Assembly: GCF_030908215.1 (NCBI RefSeq)
Contig: NZ_JAVFJK010000010.1
Location: 80,440 to 144,439, forward strand
Reading direction: 5' to 3'
Origin: Sinomonas sp. ASV486
Lineage (GTDB): Bacteria; Actinomycetota; Actinomycetes; Actinomycetales; Micrococcaceae
Length of the DNA: 64,000 nucleotides
Position 1 is the stretch's first letter, and each line of letters opens with the position of its first letter. This document shows positions 1 through 9,374 of this stretch, piece after piece. A program made the translations under genes and the position numbers. The notes under the pieces were generated by a model. The model was not told where the DNA came from. It saw only the letters and a program-made list of their open reading frames with translations, and did not search any database.

Positions 1-850
1 TCTCGCGGCCGATCGTCACGGCAACGCCGCGGGCGTCACTGGCCATCTCGGACAGGAGGCGCAGGAGCACAACCTGTTCCTCGAGTGCCTCCAGGACCGG
101 CGAAATGCTCTGCAGGAAGTCGTTGTTGGACCGCGCGAGGTAGGCCGTTCCGGCCATGACCATGCGGTCCTCCCGGCTCGACTCCGCGAGGGATGAGAGG
201 CCCTGGGCGAGCTCGGCCGCGAGCCTCTGGTCCTTCGGAGGCAGCGCCGCCACAACCTCGGCCGCGCTCGAAGGGAGCCGCGTGACAGCCGTCCCGATGA
301 GGCCTTCGAGGAAACGCTGGCGCAGGTACGCGAGCCTGTCGTGGTCCACGTCCTCGCTCACGCTGTGCACGCGCTGCTCCACTGTGCCAGTGTCCGCGAT
401 GAGCACAAGAAGAACCTGACGCGGGGCCATGGCCACCGCCTCGACGTGGCGGACGCGTGCCCTTCCGAGCTGGGGATACTGGACGACGGCGACCTGGTTG
501 GTCAGCTGTGACAGGAGCCGCACGGTGCGCTCGAGCACATCGTCTAGGTCTTCGGCACCATCCAGGAGCATCTGGATCGCCTGCTTCTCGGGGGCCGACA
601 GCGGTCGTACCGCGGCCAGATGGTCAACGAAGACGCGGTAGCCCTTGTCCGTGGGCACCCGGCCGGCGCTCGTGTGGGGGGCCACGATGAGCCCCTCGTC
701 CTCGAGCGCGGCCATGTCGTTGCGGATCGTCGCGCTGGACACACTGAGCCGGTGGCGTTCGACCAGTGCCTTGGACCCGACGGGCTCACGGAAGTGGACG
801 TAGTCCTCCACAATGGCCCGCAGGACTTCCAGCTTGCGTGGCTCGTTCAT
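1..850 (-). CDS. hrcA: Heat-inducible transcription repressor HrcA (3' end outside window)
   Basis: HrcA represses chaperone genes by binding CIRCE DNA, with GroEL as co-factor in characterised species. About 283 residues are visible; the family is usually about 340, so the C-terminus lies beyond the left edge. The N-terminal winged helix is clear, with SSATIRNDMAALE at about residues 38-50 and HTSAGRVPTDKGYR at 59-72. The start is ATG at 850, preceded by AGGAGG four bases upstream. A CIRCE operator and a -10 hexamer lie directly upstream, so the gene is probably autoregulated. In actinobacteria hrcA is usually followed by dnaJ, which would be off the window. Identification is firm. Confidence 0.95.
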   Translation of the reverse strand, partial: MNEPRKLEVLRAIVEDYVHFREPVGSKALVERHRLSVSSATIRNDMAALEDEGLIVAPHTSAGRVPTDKGYRVFVDHLAAVRPLSAPEKQAIQMLLDGAEDLDDVLERTVRLLSQLTNQVAVVQYPQLGRARVRHVEAVAMAPRQVLLVLIADTGTVEQRVHSVSEDVDHDRLAYLRQRFLEGLIGTAVTRLPSSAAEVVAALPPKDQRLAAELAQGLSSLAESSREDRMVMAGTAYLARSNNDFLQSISPVLEALEEQVVLLRLLSEMASDARGVAVTIGRE

Positions 851-874
851 CACACCTCCTGTGGCGTCCCGGCG

Positions 875-901
875 TTAGCACTCTCTTGAAGCAAGTGCTA
901 A
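875..901. promoter_or_regulatory. CIRCE operator upstream of hrcA
   Basis: The inverted repeat TTAGCACTC-N9-AAGTGCTAA matches the CIRCE consensus TTAGCACTC-N9-GAGTGCTAA with one mismatch, at the first base of the right arm. It lies 24 bases upstream of the hrcA start, beside the -10 box, which is the classical position for HrcA autorepression. Confidence 0.93.
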
Positions 902-905
902 GTCT

Positions 906-911
906 ATTATG
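906..911 (-). promoter_or_regulatory. Putative -10 element of hrcA
   Basis: On the minus strand the hexamer CATAAT sits just upstream of CIRCE, so transcription would begin inside the operator. No convincing -35 is visible 16-18 bases further upstream. Confidence 0.5.
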
Positions 912-972
912 CCTGTGGCCGGCGCGGCGAGCCGCAGCCTGGGCCTCTGCCCCGCCGCGTAGGATGCGGCGG

Positions 973-1824
973 GTGGACCGAATCTCCTATGACTCGTGGG
1001 GGCCCGCCGACCTCGGCGGGGCCGCCCGGACCGAGCTTCCCGTGGTGCCCGTTGAGCTGGGGCTCGTCCTCGAAGACACGGAGTCCGGGTGGGTCGGTGC
1101 CGTCACCCGCATCGAGAAGTCCGGTGGGATGCACGTGATGAGCCTCGAGGACCGTCGTGGCCGCAGCCGCTCGTTCCAGCTCGGCTTCGGGTTCCTCGTC
1201 GACGGCCGTCCTGTCAGGGTCGGACCCCCGGCGGCGCGAAGGCAGCCCGCGGCCCCGGCCCGGACGGCGTCGGGCTCTGTCCGGGTCGAAGGCCAGCGTG
1301 CACAAGTGGCCAAGGCCAGCCGCATCTGGGTCGAGGGGAAGCACGACGCCGAGCTGGTAGAGAAGGTCTGGGGCGATGACCTCCGCCTTGAGGGGATCGT
1401 CGTCGAGCCCCTGCACGGAGTTGATGACCTCGCGTCTGCGATTGCCGAGTTCAATCCCGGTCCCGGCAGGAAGCTGGGCATCCTCGTGGACCACCTCGTC
1501 CAGGGCACGAAGGAGTCGCGCATCGTGTCCGAAGCGCTGTCGGTTCGGGGCGCCGCCAGCAATGTCCTGATCGTCGGTCACCCCTATGTGGACGTGTGGC
1601 AGGCCATCAAGCCCTCGGCCCTGGGCATCGCGGCGTGGCCGGTAGTGCCGCGCGGCACTGACTGGAAGACCGGCATCCTCGAGGCCTTCGGGTGGCCGCA
1701 CGAGAGCGCGGAGGACATCGGGCTCGCCTGGCAGAAGCTTCTCGGCGCTGTACGTACCTATGCCGACCTCGAGCCATCCCTGCTCGGCCGCGTCGAAGAG
1801 GTCATCGACTTCCTGACGGCCTGA
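973..1824 (+). CDS. DUF3097 family protein
   Basis: The product is about 283 residues and is recognised as the actinobacterial DUF3097 family. Its C-terminal two thirds contain the run RIWVEGKHDAELVEKVWG and a later LGILVDHLVQG, which resemble a TOPRIM-like acidic fold (recalled, not searched). No experimental function is known to me. It diverges from hrcA. A TAGGAT hexamer (960-965) ends 7 bases before GTG 973, suggesting a leaderless transcript starting there. The in-frame ATG at 964 would overlap the -10 box, so GTG 973 is preferred. No Shine-Dalgarno sequence is present. Confidence 0.82.
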   Translation: MDRISYDSWGPADLGGAARTELPVVPVELGLVLEDTESGWVGAVTRIEKSGGMHVMSLEDRRGRSRSFQLGFGFLVDGRPVRVGPPAARRQPAAPARTASGSVRVEGQRAQVAKASRIWVEGKHDAELVEKVWGDDLRLEGIVVEPLHGVDDLASAIAEFNPGPGRKLGILVDHLVQGTKESRIVSEALSVRGAASNVLIVGHPYVDVWQAIKPSALGIAAWPVVPRGTDWKTGILEAFGWPHESAEDIGLAWQKLLGAVRTYADLEPSLLGRVEEVIDFLTA

Positions 1825-1843
1825 GCTTGGATATCCTGAACCA

Positions 1844-2239
1844 GTGAGTGACTACCCGCAGTACCGACGCGACCGCAACCGCCCCGACGATTCCGCCCCC
1901 GCCCCCCTCACGGCGTCCGAGGATCGCCAGTGGGCTACCCTCGCGCACTTCGGCGGGATCCTTGGATTCGTCCCCTCGCTCCTGATCTACCTGTACTTCA
2001 AGGACCGCGGACCGTTCACGGCCCAGGAGTCCAAGGAGGCCCTCAACTTCACCCTGCCCCCAACGGTTGCCGCGATCGTGTTCAACTTCCTCGCGCTCGT
2101 GCCGTTCGTCGGGAGCGTGTTCGCAGTGCTCGCGACCCTCATCTGGATTGCCCTGACGGTCTACTCGGTGATAGCTGGAATTCAGGTGAACCGCGGGCAG
2201 CCGTACCAGTACCAGTACAACCTGCACCTCATCCACTAG
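1844..2239 (+). CDS. DUF4870-type small membrane protein
   Basis: This 131-residue protein has a charged, Pro-rich N-terminus (1-28), then hydrophobic segments at about 31-52, 70-90 and 90-113. The motif EDRQWATLAHFGGILGF and the C-terminal GxxVNRGQ region are typical of DUF4870/Tic20-like proteins. Function is unknown. It starts at GTG 1844 with no Shine-Dalgarno. The hexamer TATCCT (1832-1837) lies 6 bases upstream, so it is probably leaderless. It follows the DUF3097 gene by 19 bases and converges on hemW. Confidence 0.75.
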   Translation: MSDYPQYRRDRNRPDDSAPAPLTASEDRQWATLAHFGGILGFVPSLLIYLYFKDRGPFTAQESKEALNFTLPPTVAAIVFNFLALVPFVGSVFAVLATLIWIALTVYSVIAGIQVNRGQPYQYQYNLHLIH

Positions 2240-2291
2240 GCCGGCAGTTCGACCGGGTCGGCGTTCACGACGGACCGGCGGCCAGCAGGGG

Positions 2292-3530
2292 TCAGGGCAG
2301 TAGCCGGCGGACTACCGCGTCGGCGAGGAGTCGTCCTCTGAGCGTGAGCACGAGCCGGCCCTGGACGGCGGCCGGACCGTCAACGAGGCCGTCCGCGATA
2401 AGCCCTGCGACGGCCGCGCGTCCGTCGGGAGCGATGTCAGCCGTCGGCAGGCCCTCGGCGAGACGGATCTGCAGCAGGACGTGCTCCACGCGGCGCGTAG
2501 CGTCGTCGAGCGTCTCCCGCCCCGCAGCGGGCGAGGCCCCCTGCGCAAGCCTTCCCGCATACGCGGTGGGATGCTTCACGTTCCACCACCGCACGCCGCC
2601 CACATGCGAGTGCGCGCCCGGGCCCACGCCCCACCAGTCGCCTCCATGCCAGTAGGCGAGGTTGTGGCGGCATTCGAAGCGCCGATCCGATGCGTCTCCC
2701 CGAGCCCAGTTGCTCACCTCGTACCAGTGGAATCCGGCGTCGCCGAGCACTGCGTCGGCCGTCTCATACTTCTCGGCGTGGTCGTCGTCGTCCACGTCCG
2801 GCACCTCGCCGCGGCGGATCTGGACCGCGAGCTTGGTGCCTTCCTCGACAATCAGCGCGTAGGCGCTCACATGGTCAGGTTCGCACGCGAGCGCGGCGTC
2901 AAGGGACGCCCGCCAGTCGTCGAGGGTCTCCCCCGGCGTGCCGTAGATGAGGTCGAGGCTCACGTCCAGTCCGGCCTCGCGGGCCCAGTGGACAGCCTCC
3001 GGCACCCGGCTCGGCGTGTGAGTCCTGTCGAGGACCCTGAGCACATGCGGGACGGCCGACTGCATGCCGAAGGACACCCGGGTGAATCCGGCGTCCGCGA
3101 GCGTCCGGAGCGATTGGGGCGTCACCGAATCGGGGTTCGCCTCGGTGGTGACCTCGGCCCCAGGCTCGATGCCCCACTCCGCTGCTGCTGACGCGAGGAT
3201 CGCGGCGAGGTCTTCTGCCGGCAGGAGGGTCGGCGTCCCCCCGCCGAAGAACACCGTGGACAGACGACGGCGCGGCACCCGCGACGCGTCGAGGGCACCT
3301 GCCGCGAAGCGCACCTCCCCGGACGCGGTCGCGGCATAGTTGGCCTGCGACGCACCCCCGCCGAGCTCGGTCGCGGTGTAGGTGTTGAAGTCGCAGTACC
3401 CGCAGCGGACGGCGCAGAAGGGTATGTGGGCGTAGAGCGAGAAGCTCCGCTCCCCCGCCGAGGCCGCCGCCTGCGGCGGCAGGACGCCGTCGGCCGGGGC
3501 CGGATCTCCCAGGGGAAGGGTGCTTGGCAC
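2292..3530 (-). CDS. hemW: HemW, radical SAM heme chaperone
   Basis: HemW is a radical-SAM protein related to oxygen-independent coproporphyrinogen III oxidase that binds and delivers heme. The 412-residue product has the 4Fe-4S motif CAVRCGYC (Cys39, Cys43, Cys46), the SAM-binding glycine motif GGGTP near residue 96, and the HNxxYW heme-binding signature as HNLAYW at 289-294. That signature separates HemW from true HemN. The GTG start overlaps the lepA stop by one base (TAGTG), so the two are translationally coupled. It is routinely misannotated as a coproporphyrinogen oxidase. Confidence 0.93.
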   Translation of the reverse strand: MPSTLPLGDPAPADGVLPPQAAASAGERSFSLYAHIPFCAVRCGYCDFNTYTATELGGGASQANYAATASGEVRFAAGALDASRVPRRRLSTVFFGGGTPTLLPAEDLAAILASAAAEWGIEPGAEVTTEANPDSVTPQSLRTLADAGFTRVSFGMQSAVPHVLRVLDRTHTPSRVPEAVHWAREAGLDVSLDLIYGTPGETLDDWRASLDAALACEPDHVSAYALIVEEGTKLAVQIRRGEVPDVDDDDHAEKYETADAVLGDAGFHWYEVSNWARGDASDRRFECRHNLAYWHGGDWWGVGPGAHSHVGGVRWWNVKHPTAYAGRLAQGASPAAGRETLDDATRRVEHVLLQIRLAEGLPTADIAPDGRAAVAGLIADGLVDGPAAVQGRLVLTLRGRLLADAVVRRLLP

Positions 3531-5383
3531 TACTTCTTCGCCTTGTCCTTCGACTCATCGGTGGTGAGCGCGGCGATGAAGGCCTCCTGCGGAACCTCGA
3601 CGCGGCCCACCATCTTCATGCGCTTCTTGCCTTCCTTCTGCTTCTCGAGCAGCTTCCGCTTTCGCGTGATGTCACCGCCGTAGCACTTCGCGAGGACGTC
3701 CTTGCGGATTGCACGGATACTCTCGCGGGCGATGATGCGGGAGCCGATCGCGGCCTGGATCGGCACCTCGAACTGCTGGCGAGGGATGAGTTCCCTCAGC
3801 TTCCCAGTCATCATCACCCCGTAGGCGTAGGCCTTGTCCCGATGGGTGATGGCGGAGAAGGCATCGACCTGCTCGCCCTGGAGCATGATGTCCACCTTGA
3901 CGAGGTCGGCGGTCTGCTCGCCGTCGGACTTCCAGTCCAACGACCCGTAGCCGCGGGTCTTGGACTTGAGGATGTCGAAGAAGTCGAAGACGATTTCAGC
4001 CAGCGGCAGGCGGTATCGGATCTCCACTCGGTCTTCGGAGAGGTAGTCCATGCCTCCCAGGACGCCGCGACGGCTCTGGCACAGCTCCATGATGGCCCCG
4101 ACGAACTCGTTCGGCGCAAGGATGGTCGCAGCAACCATCGGCTCGCGGACTTGAGCAATCTTGCCGGACGGGTACTCGCTGGGGTTGGTGACGTGGAGAA
4201 CCGTCTTGTCTTCCAGCGTCACCTCGTACTCGACGTTGGGAGCCGTGGAGATCAGGTCCAGTTTGTACTCGCGCTCGAGCCGCTCGCGGGTGATTTCCAA
4301 GTGCAGCAGGCCCAGGAAGCCGACCCGGAAGCCGAAGCCCAGAGCCGCGGACGTCTCCGGTTCATAGACCAGGGCGGCGTCGTTGAGCATCAGCTTCTCC
4401 AAGGCGTCCCGGAGCACTGGATAGTCCGTCCCATCCAAGGGATACAGGCCGGAGAAGACCATCGGCTTCGCATCTGCATAGCCGGGGAGGGATTCGGTGG
4501 CGGGCTTGGCCAGATTGGTGACCGTGTCGCCCACCTTGGATAGGCGGACGTCCTTCACGCCGGTGATGAGGTAGCCGACCTCACCCACGCCGAGGCCCTT
4601 TGTAGGCGTCGGCTCCGGGGAGCTCACACCGATCTCTAGCAGCTCGTGGCTGGCCTTGGTCGACATCATCTGGATGCGTTCACGCGGGCTGAGCGAACCG
4701 TCCACGACGCGCACATAGGTCACCACGCCGCGGTACGTGTCGTAGACCGAGTCGAAGATCATCGCGCGAGCCGGCGCGTCAGCGTCGCCCGTGGGAGCGG
4801 GGATGTCGGCGACGATGCGGTCGAGGAGGCCCTCGACGCCCATGCCGGTCTTTCCGGACACCCGGAGCACATCCGCGGGGTTTCCCCCGATCAGGTTGGC
4901 GAGCTCCTCGGCGTACTTCTCCGGCTGGGCCGCCGGAAGGTCGATCTTGTTCAGGACCGGGATGATGGTGAGGTCGTTCTCCATCGCGAGGTAGAGGTTC
5001 GCGAGCGTCTGGGCCTCGATCCCCTGGGCTGCATCGACGAGCAGGACTGCGCCTTCGCATGCCGCGAGTGAGCGGGAGACCTCGTAGGTAAAGTCGACGT
5101 GGCCGGGGGTGTCGATCATGTTCAGCGCGTACGCCGTGCCGTCGACCTCCCACGGCATACGCACGGCCTGGGACTTGATGGTGATGCCGCGTTCGCGCTC
5201 GATGTCCATGCGGTCGAGGTACTGCGCCTTCATGTCCCTGGGCTGCACGACGCCTGTGAACTGCAGCATTCGGTCGGCAAGGGTCGACTTGCCGTGGTCG
5301 ATGTGCGCAATGATGCAGAAGTTGCGGATGATCGACGGATCCGTCGCGGCAGGCACCGGGGCGGTGCGGGCCATGGGAGACAC
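3530..5383 (-). CDS. lepA: Elongation factor 4 (LepA), ribosome back-translocase GTPase
   Basis: LepA is a ribosome-dependent GTPase affecting initiation and back-translocation. The 617-residue length is normal. The G1 loop AHIDHGKS is at residues 26-33, and the G3 (DTPGH) and G4 (NKID) motifs follow. The C-terminus is the basic LepA-specific domain ([20 protein letters not shown]). The start GTG 5383 has GAGGA 8 bases upstream; ATG 5374 is an alternative without one. It heads a two-gene operon with hemW and diverges from the PemK-like gene. Confidence 0.96.
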   Translation of the reverse strand: MSPMARTAPVPAATDPSIIRNFCIIAHIDHGKSTLADRMLQFTGVVQPRDMKAQYLDRMDIERERGITIKSQAVRMPWEVDGTAYALNMIDTPGHVDFTYEVSRSLAACEGAVLLVDAAQGIEAQTLANLYLAMENDLTIIPVLNKIDLPAAQPEKYAEELANLIGGNPADVLRVSGKTGMGVEGLLDRIVADIPAPTGDADAPARAMIFDSVYDTYRGVVTYVRVVDGSLSPRERIQMMSTKASHELLEIGVSSPEPTPTKGLGVGEVGYLITGVKDVRLSKVGDTVTNLAKPATESLPGYADAKPMVFSGLYPLDGTDYPVLRDALEKLMLNDAALVYEPETSAALGFGFRVGFLGLLHLEITRERLEREYKLDLISTAPNVEYEVTLEDKTVLHVTNPSEYPSGKIAQVREPMVAATILAPNEFVGAIMELCQSRRGVLGGMDYLSEDRVEIRYRLPLAEIVFDFFDILKSKTRGYGSLDWKSDGEQTADLVKVDIMLQGEQVDAFSAITHRDKAYAYGVMMTGKLRELIPRQQFEVPIQAAIGSRIIARESIRAIRKDVLAKCYGGDITRKRKLLEKQKEGKKRMKMVGRVEVPQEAFIAALTTDESKDKAKK

Positions 5384-5464
5384 GCGGTGAGTCCTCACTG
5401 TCGATGCGGTAGATGTGAGCCAACGCGGGGACGCTGGCTTCCCAGTGTCCCATAGGCTGTGGGT

Positions 5465-5941
5465 GTGCTGCGCAGCCTAGCCTCCCGCTTCCTTTCCGCC
5501 GTCCGCTCGGCTTGGCGCCCGGACAGACGCGCAGACGGGCGTCCGCCGGCCTATGCCGGTGACTTCACCGGGACCGCGACGGTCACCTATGCACCCGATC
5601 CGGATGGGGTTCCCGACCCCGGCGAGATCGTGTGGACGTGGGTGCCCTTCGAGGAGGACCACTCGTTGGGCAAGGACCGTCCGGTGTTGATCGTCTCGCA
5701 GCGCGGGTCCGCCCTGCTGTGCGTCATGCTCACGAGCAAGGACCACGACGGGCGCGCGCGGGAGAAGGACTACATCGACATCGGCACGGGGTCATGGGAT
5801 CCCCGCCGCCGGCCCAGCGAGGTCAAGGTGGACCGGGTCCTGCAGATCGACCCGGGTGCGGTGCGCCGAGAGGGTGCCATCCTCGAGCGGGAGCGGTTCG
5901 ACCTCGTCGCGGCCTCCCTCCGTGAACGCGGCTGGCGCTGA
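5465..5941 (+). CDS. PemK/MazF-like protein without a visible antitoxin gene
   Basis: The 158-residue protein has a PemK/MazF-type barrel: [15 protein letters not shown] at about 51-65, then [12 protein letters not shown] at 70-81, and a C-terminal [12 protein letters not shown] strand. MazF-family proteins are RNA interferases. Toxicity here is inference, because no partner antitoxin ORF adjoins it: lepA lies upstream in divergence and rpsT downstream. The N-terminus (1-30) is basic and extends beyond a minimal MazF of about 110 residues. TAGGCT (5453-5458) is 6 bases before GTG 5465, so a leaderless mRNA is likely. GTG 5459 is an in-frame alternative. Confidence 0.75.
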   Translation: MLRSLASRFLSAVRSAWRPDRRADGRPPAYAGDFTGTATVTYAPDPDGVPDPGEIVWTWVPFEEDHSLGKDRPVLIVSQRGSALLCVMLTSKDHDGRAREKDYIDIGTGSWDPRRRPSEVKVDRVLQIDPGAVRREGAILERERFDLVAASLRERGWR

Positions 5942-6098
5942 CATGGAAGGGGCGCCCTTCTGCTAAGGTTTACTGCTGTGTGTCCGTGCAGGTCGACGGG
6001 CACTGACGACCGGCTGCCATAGGCATCCCCACGCCACTCAGTCGATGGTCGGTCCGAACCCTCTAGACCCTGTTGGCTTTAACAAGAGAGTTCCACAC

Positions 6099-6362
6099 GT
6101 GGCAAACATCAAGTCCCAGAAGAAGCGCATTCTCACCAACGAGAAGGCGCGTCAGCGCAACATGGCGGTGAAGTCCGAGCTGAAGACGGCCATCCGCGCC
6201 GTCAACGCTGCCGTCGTCTCCGCCGACAAGGACGCCGCCAATGCTGCTCTGGCCCACGCGAGCAAGAAGCTCGACAAGGCCGTGAGCAAGGGCGTCATCC
6301 ACAAGAACCAGGCCGCGAACCGCAAGTCGGGCATCGCGAAGAGGATCGCCAAGATCGGCTGA
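6099..6362 (+). CDS. rpsT: 30S ribosomal protein S20
   Basis: S20 is an 87-residue, Lys/Arg/Ala-rich protein binding the 5' domain of 16S rRNA. The start [21 protein letters not shown] is diagnostic. GTG 6099 is preferred over upstream in-frame starts because homologues begin MANIKSQ, and a purine-rich AAGAGAG lies about 8 bases upstream. A strong terminator follows the stop. rpsT stands opposite holA, a common arrangement in bacteria. Confidence 0.97.
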   Translation: MANIKSQKKRILTNEKARQRNMAVKSELKTAIRAVNAAVVSADKDAANAALAHASKKLDKAVSKGVIHKNQAANRKSGIAKRIAKIG

Positions 6363-6379
6363 CTCTCAACGCCTTCTTC

Positions 6380-6418
6380 GGCCGGGGCCGGCATCCGCAC
6401 TGGATGCCGGCCCCGGCC
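6380..6418. terminator. Strong hairpin terminator between rpsT and holA
   Basis: A perfect 17-bp stem (6380-6396 with 6402-6418) closes a 5-base loop GCACT. It lies between the convergent rpsT and holA stops and could terminate both directions. There is no long T tract, as is common in high-G+C genomes. Confidence 0.85.
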
Positions 6419-6456
6419 GTTCTGGCAACTGGAGAAGGTTGACACGGGCGCGCGCG

Positions 6457-7494
6457 TCAGCGGGCGCGCGCGGCTGAGCTCACGATCGACAAGGCCCGCT
6501 CCACTGCATAGCCCGGGTCCCGGGCGAGCCCCTTGACCTCGGCGTCCGCCTCTGCGACTGCCCTGATTGCCGTGGCGAGGCTCTGTGGAGTCCACCCGCG
6601 GATATCGCGCTGCGCCTGCTCGACGAGCCACGGCTGCATGCCGAGCTCTCTTGCAATGCTCTGGGCCGAGCCCCGCGCGCCGGCGACCTTGGCGAGGGTC
6701 CTGAGCTTGGACGCGATGGCGGCCACCATCGGCACGGGATCGACACCGGTCTCCAGGGCGTGCCGGAACGCCGAGAGCGCCTTGGCCTGCTGACCGGCCA
6801 GGGCCGCATCCGCCACCTTGAAGGCGGTAGCCTCGACGCGGCCGCCGTAGTACTTCTCCACCGTCGCGGCGTCCACGGTCGCCGACGCGTCGAGCGCCAG
6901 CTGGGAGCATGCCGCGGCGAGCTCGGCGAGGCTGCTCCCCACAGCGGCGACAAGTGCATCGATGGCCTCCCGCTCGATGCGCCGCCCTGTTCCGCGGAAC
7001 TCGGCCGCAACGAAGGCGGCCTTGTCTGCGTCCTTCTTCAATGGCTGGCAGTCGATGACCGGTGCACCCGATGCCTTGACCGCGTCCAAGAGCTTCTTGC
7101 CCTTCGCCCCGCCCGCGTGCCGGAGCACAAGGACCACGTCATTTTCGGGCGCGGAGACGTAGGCGAGGGTGTCACGGAGGAATTCCTCGCTCATCGACTC
7201 GAGTCCCTGGACCTCGACAAGCTTGTTCTCCCCGAAGAGCGAAGGCGAGGCCGCCATGAGGAGCTCGCCACCGGAGTAGGTCCCCGCCTCGAGCTTGGTG
7301 ACCTCGAGATCGGGGCTGGCCGAGCGCGCCTTGGCCCTGATGGCATCCATGGACCGAGCCGCGATGTAGTCCTCAGGCCCGAGCACGAGGACCACGGGGG
7401 CGGGCGCCGCATCTCGCCACTCGACCGTGCCCGCGCTCTTGACGGCGCTTCCACGATGTCCGCCAGAACGGGCGCTGCGAGCTGCGGGCGTCAT
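6457..7494 (-). CDS. holA: DNA polymerase III subunit delta
   Basis: HolA is the clamp-loader delta subunit that opens the beta clamp. The 345-residue product shows the family layout: an N-terminal AAA+-like domain beginning VVLVLGPEDYIAARS without Walker motifs, as expected for delta, and a C-terminal collar region (PWLVEQAQRDIRGW). ATG 7494 was chosen because AGGAGG stands 6 bases upstream. It is the last gene of the degV-comEA-comEC-holA run; holA beside comEC is a conserved pairing. Confidence 0.92.
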   Translation of the reverse strand: MTPAARSARSGGHRGSAVKSAGTVEWRDAAPAPVVLVLGPEDYIAARSMDAIRAKARSASPDLEVTKLEAGTYSGGELLMAASPSLFGENKLVEVQGLESMSEEFLRDTLAYVSAPENDVVLVLRHAGGAKGKKLLDAVKASGAPVIDCQPLKKDADKAAFVAAEFRGTGRRIEREAIDALVAAVGSSLAELAAACSQLALDASATVDAATVEKYYGGRVEATAFKVADAALAGQQAKALSAFRHALETGVDPVPMVAAIASKLRTLAKVAGARGSAQSIARELGMQPWLVEQAQRDIRGWTPQSLATAIRAVAEADAEVKGLARDPGYAVERALSIVSSAARAR

Positions 7495-7525
7495 GAACGG
7501 CCTCCTGCGGCCTGTTCGAATGAAA

Positions 7526-9337
7526 TCACCGCTCCACTCTCCCACGCCGCACCGTTACGCCCAATCCCGACGCGGTGCAGGCCAAGGCTGCGCGCGCCAG
7601 ACGGATGATCCGGCACGCAAGCAGCCGCACGGCCGCCTGCCCTGAGGGCAACAGGGTGGCCCAGAGGAGGGCGGCGTTGAGTCCGGACACGGCGGCCATC
7701 GCCACGGCACCGCCGACGCCCTCCGGCCACGGCAGTGTGGCGCCGGGGAGACCGGCGAGCATCCGGGCCGTGAGGGCAATCGCCTGCGCGCCTGCTCCCC
7801 CGACGCCGACTGCGAGGAGCGCCACCGGGGGACACCACGCGCACGTGGCCAGCGCGAGCGTACCCGCAACCGTCACGACCGGCACGAACGGAGTCGAGGC
7901 GACATTCGCCACGAGCGACAAGCTCAGGAACGAGGGCTGGATGAGCACCATGAGTGGTCCGCACGTGAGCTGAGCGGACAGGGGCACGGCGACGGCCAGA
8001 GCGAGCCAGGCCGGAAACCGTGCGGCGAGCATCTGGGTCAGCGGTGGGCCGAGGAGCGCGATACCGAGAGTCGCCGCCACCGAGAGGAGGAAGCCCATGC
8101 TCAGGGCCAGAGGCGGTTGGGCGAGGACGAGCACGAGCACGGCCGACGACACCGCCGAGCAGCTGCGTCCCGCCCGGCCGCTCACGAGAGCCACGAGCCC
8201 CACCGTGCCCATCGCTGCGGCGCGGAGGACGCTCGGTTCCGGGCCCACGATGACGGTGAATCCGATCACAGCCAGGGCGCACCCAATGAGGACCATGGCG
8301 CGCGACGCCCTCAACGACCGCAGGCCGAGGAGCACCAGGGCCAGCAGGAGGGTGAAATTGGCGCCGCTCACGGCGGTAAGGTGACCCAGGCCGACGTCGC
8401 GCATGGCGTCCTCGAGCTCCACCGGCAGCGCCGCCGTGTCCCCGACCGTCATGCCCGGCAGCAGGCCGGCGGCATCGGGCCAGAGCCATTCGGACGAACG
8501 CCGGAGCGATTCGCGCAGGGCTCCCACCTGCCGACGTGCGGCGTCGGACTCGACGACGCGGGGCCGGCTCGAGACGCTCAGAAGCGCAGTTCTCCCGGGC
8601 TGATCGGCCGGGACGATGCGCCCCGCCACCTCGATGGTTGTGCCGCTGCGGACTCGCGCCATCTCGGCCCCTCCGACAAGGCGGATCGAGGCAGACGCTG
8701 TGAAGGACCGGCCCCCATCGGTCGCCTGGAGGAGACGGCCCTCGGCGGCGAACCGGGGGCCCGAGCCGAAGGTGCCCCGCTGACGCTGTTGATTCGGCTC
8801 CCCGGTGACTTCCACTGTGGCGACGGTCTGGCCACCGCGGTCCAGCAGCTCGCCCGCGGGCCCGCTGTGTTCGGCTGCATGGTGGCCGGCTGCTGCCCCG
8901 AGACCAGCGGCCAGAGCGATGGCCGTACACGCCGTGAGGACGGCTGCGGGAACCGACCGCTTGAGCCCGGCACTCAGTCCTCGCCGGCGCGCCGCGACTC
9001 TGCCCTTCACCACAGAGGCCGCAAGGGCGATGGCGAGGGCACCTGCCGCGACCGCCAGAGTCGAGGCCAGCAGGCCCGCTCGAGTCGCTGAGGGCCCGAT
9101 CGCGGGCGCGAGCGCCGCACCGAGCCACGCGGCGGCGCCTATCGGAACGAGACGGAGGTCCCGCCATCGACCCGATCGGGTGTGGCCCGCGACGGGGTCG
9201 ACGGACCACCACTGCGCAGCTCGGAGGCGAAGCTGTTCGACAAGCGTCGTCGCCGCGTCGGCTTCGACTCGGGGTCGGGCACCCGAGACGGCTGCCTCGC
9301 GATAGCGGTTCCACGCCTCGCGCCGCTCGTCGCTCAT
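7526..9337 (-). CDS. comEC: ComEC/Rec2-type DNA uptake channel, lacking the metallo-hydrolase domain
   Basis: ComEC forms the membrane channel for single-stranded DNA during transformation. This 603-residue protein has N-terminal membrane helices (about 65-150), an extracellular OB-like region (about 165-260), then the competence domain with GLLPGMTVGD (291-300) and HLTAVSGAN (319-327) and multiple helices. It ends soon after the last helices, so the C-terminal metallo-beta-lactamase domain of Bacillus-type ComEC is absent. ATG 9337 is the best start. The gene follows comEA by 37 bases. Whether the strain is transformable cannot be told from this. Confidence 0.9.
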   Translation of the reverse strand: MSDERREAWNRYREAAVSGARPRVEADAATTLVEQLRLRAAQWWSVDPVAGHTRSGRWRDLRLVPIGAAAWLGAALAPAIGPSATRAGLLASTLAVAAGALAIALAASVVKGRVAARRRGLSAGLKRSVPAAVLTACTAIALAAGLGAAAGHHAAEHSGPAGELLDRGGQTVATVEVTGEPNQQRQRGTFGSGPRFAAEGRLLQATDGGRSFTASASIRLVGGAEMARVRSGTTIEVAGRIVPADQPGRTALLSVSSRPRVVESDAARRQVGALRESLRRSSEWLWPDAAGLLPGMTVGDTAALPVELEDAMRDVGLGHLTAVSGANFTLLLALVLLGLRSLRASRAMVLIGCALAVIGFTVIVGPEPSVLRAAAMGTVGLVALVSGRAGRSCSAVSSAVLVLVLAQPPLALSMGFLLSVAATLGIALLGPPLTQMLAARFPAWLALAVAVPLSAQLTCGPLMVLIQPSFLSLSLVANVASTPFVPVVTVAGTLALATCAWCPPVALLAVGVGGAGAQAIALTARMLAGLPGATLPWPEGVGGAVAMAAVSGLNAALLWATLLPSGQAAVRLLACRIIRLARAALACTASGLGVTVRRGRVER

Positions 9338-9374
9338 GGCAGGTGCGCAGAGGGCCACCGGGCGCGCTGGGAAC

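Noticed and set aside
6440-6475. CGCGCG-rich hairpin at the 3' end of holA
   Set aside because: It is within the holA stop region and simple CG repetition; the 17-bp terminator nearby explains termination.
7491-9314. 607-residue minus-strand frame overlapping comEC
   Set aside because: It is the alternative frame of comEC, Arg/Pro/Gly-rich without membrane helices; comEC carries the family motifs.
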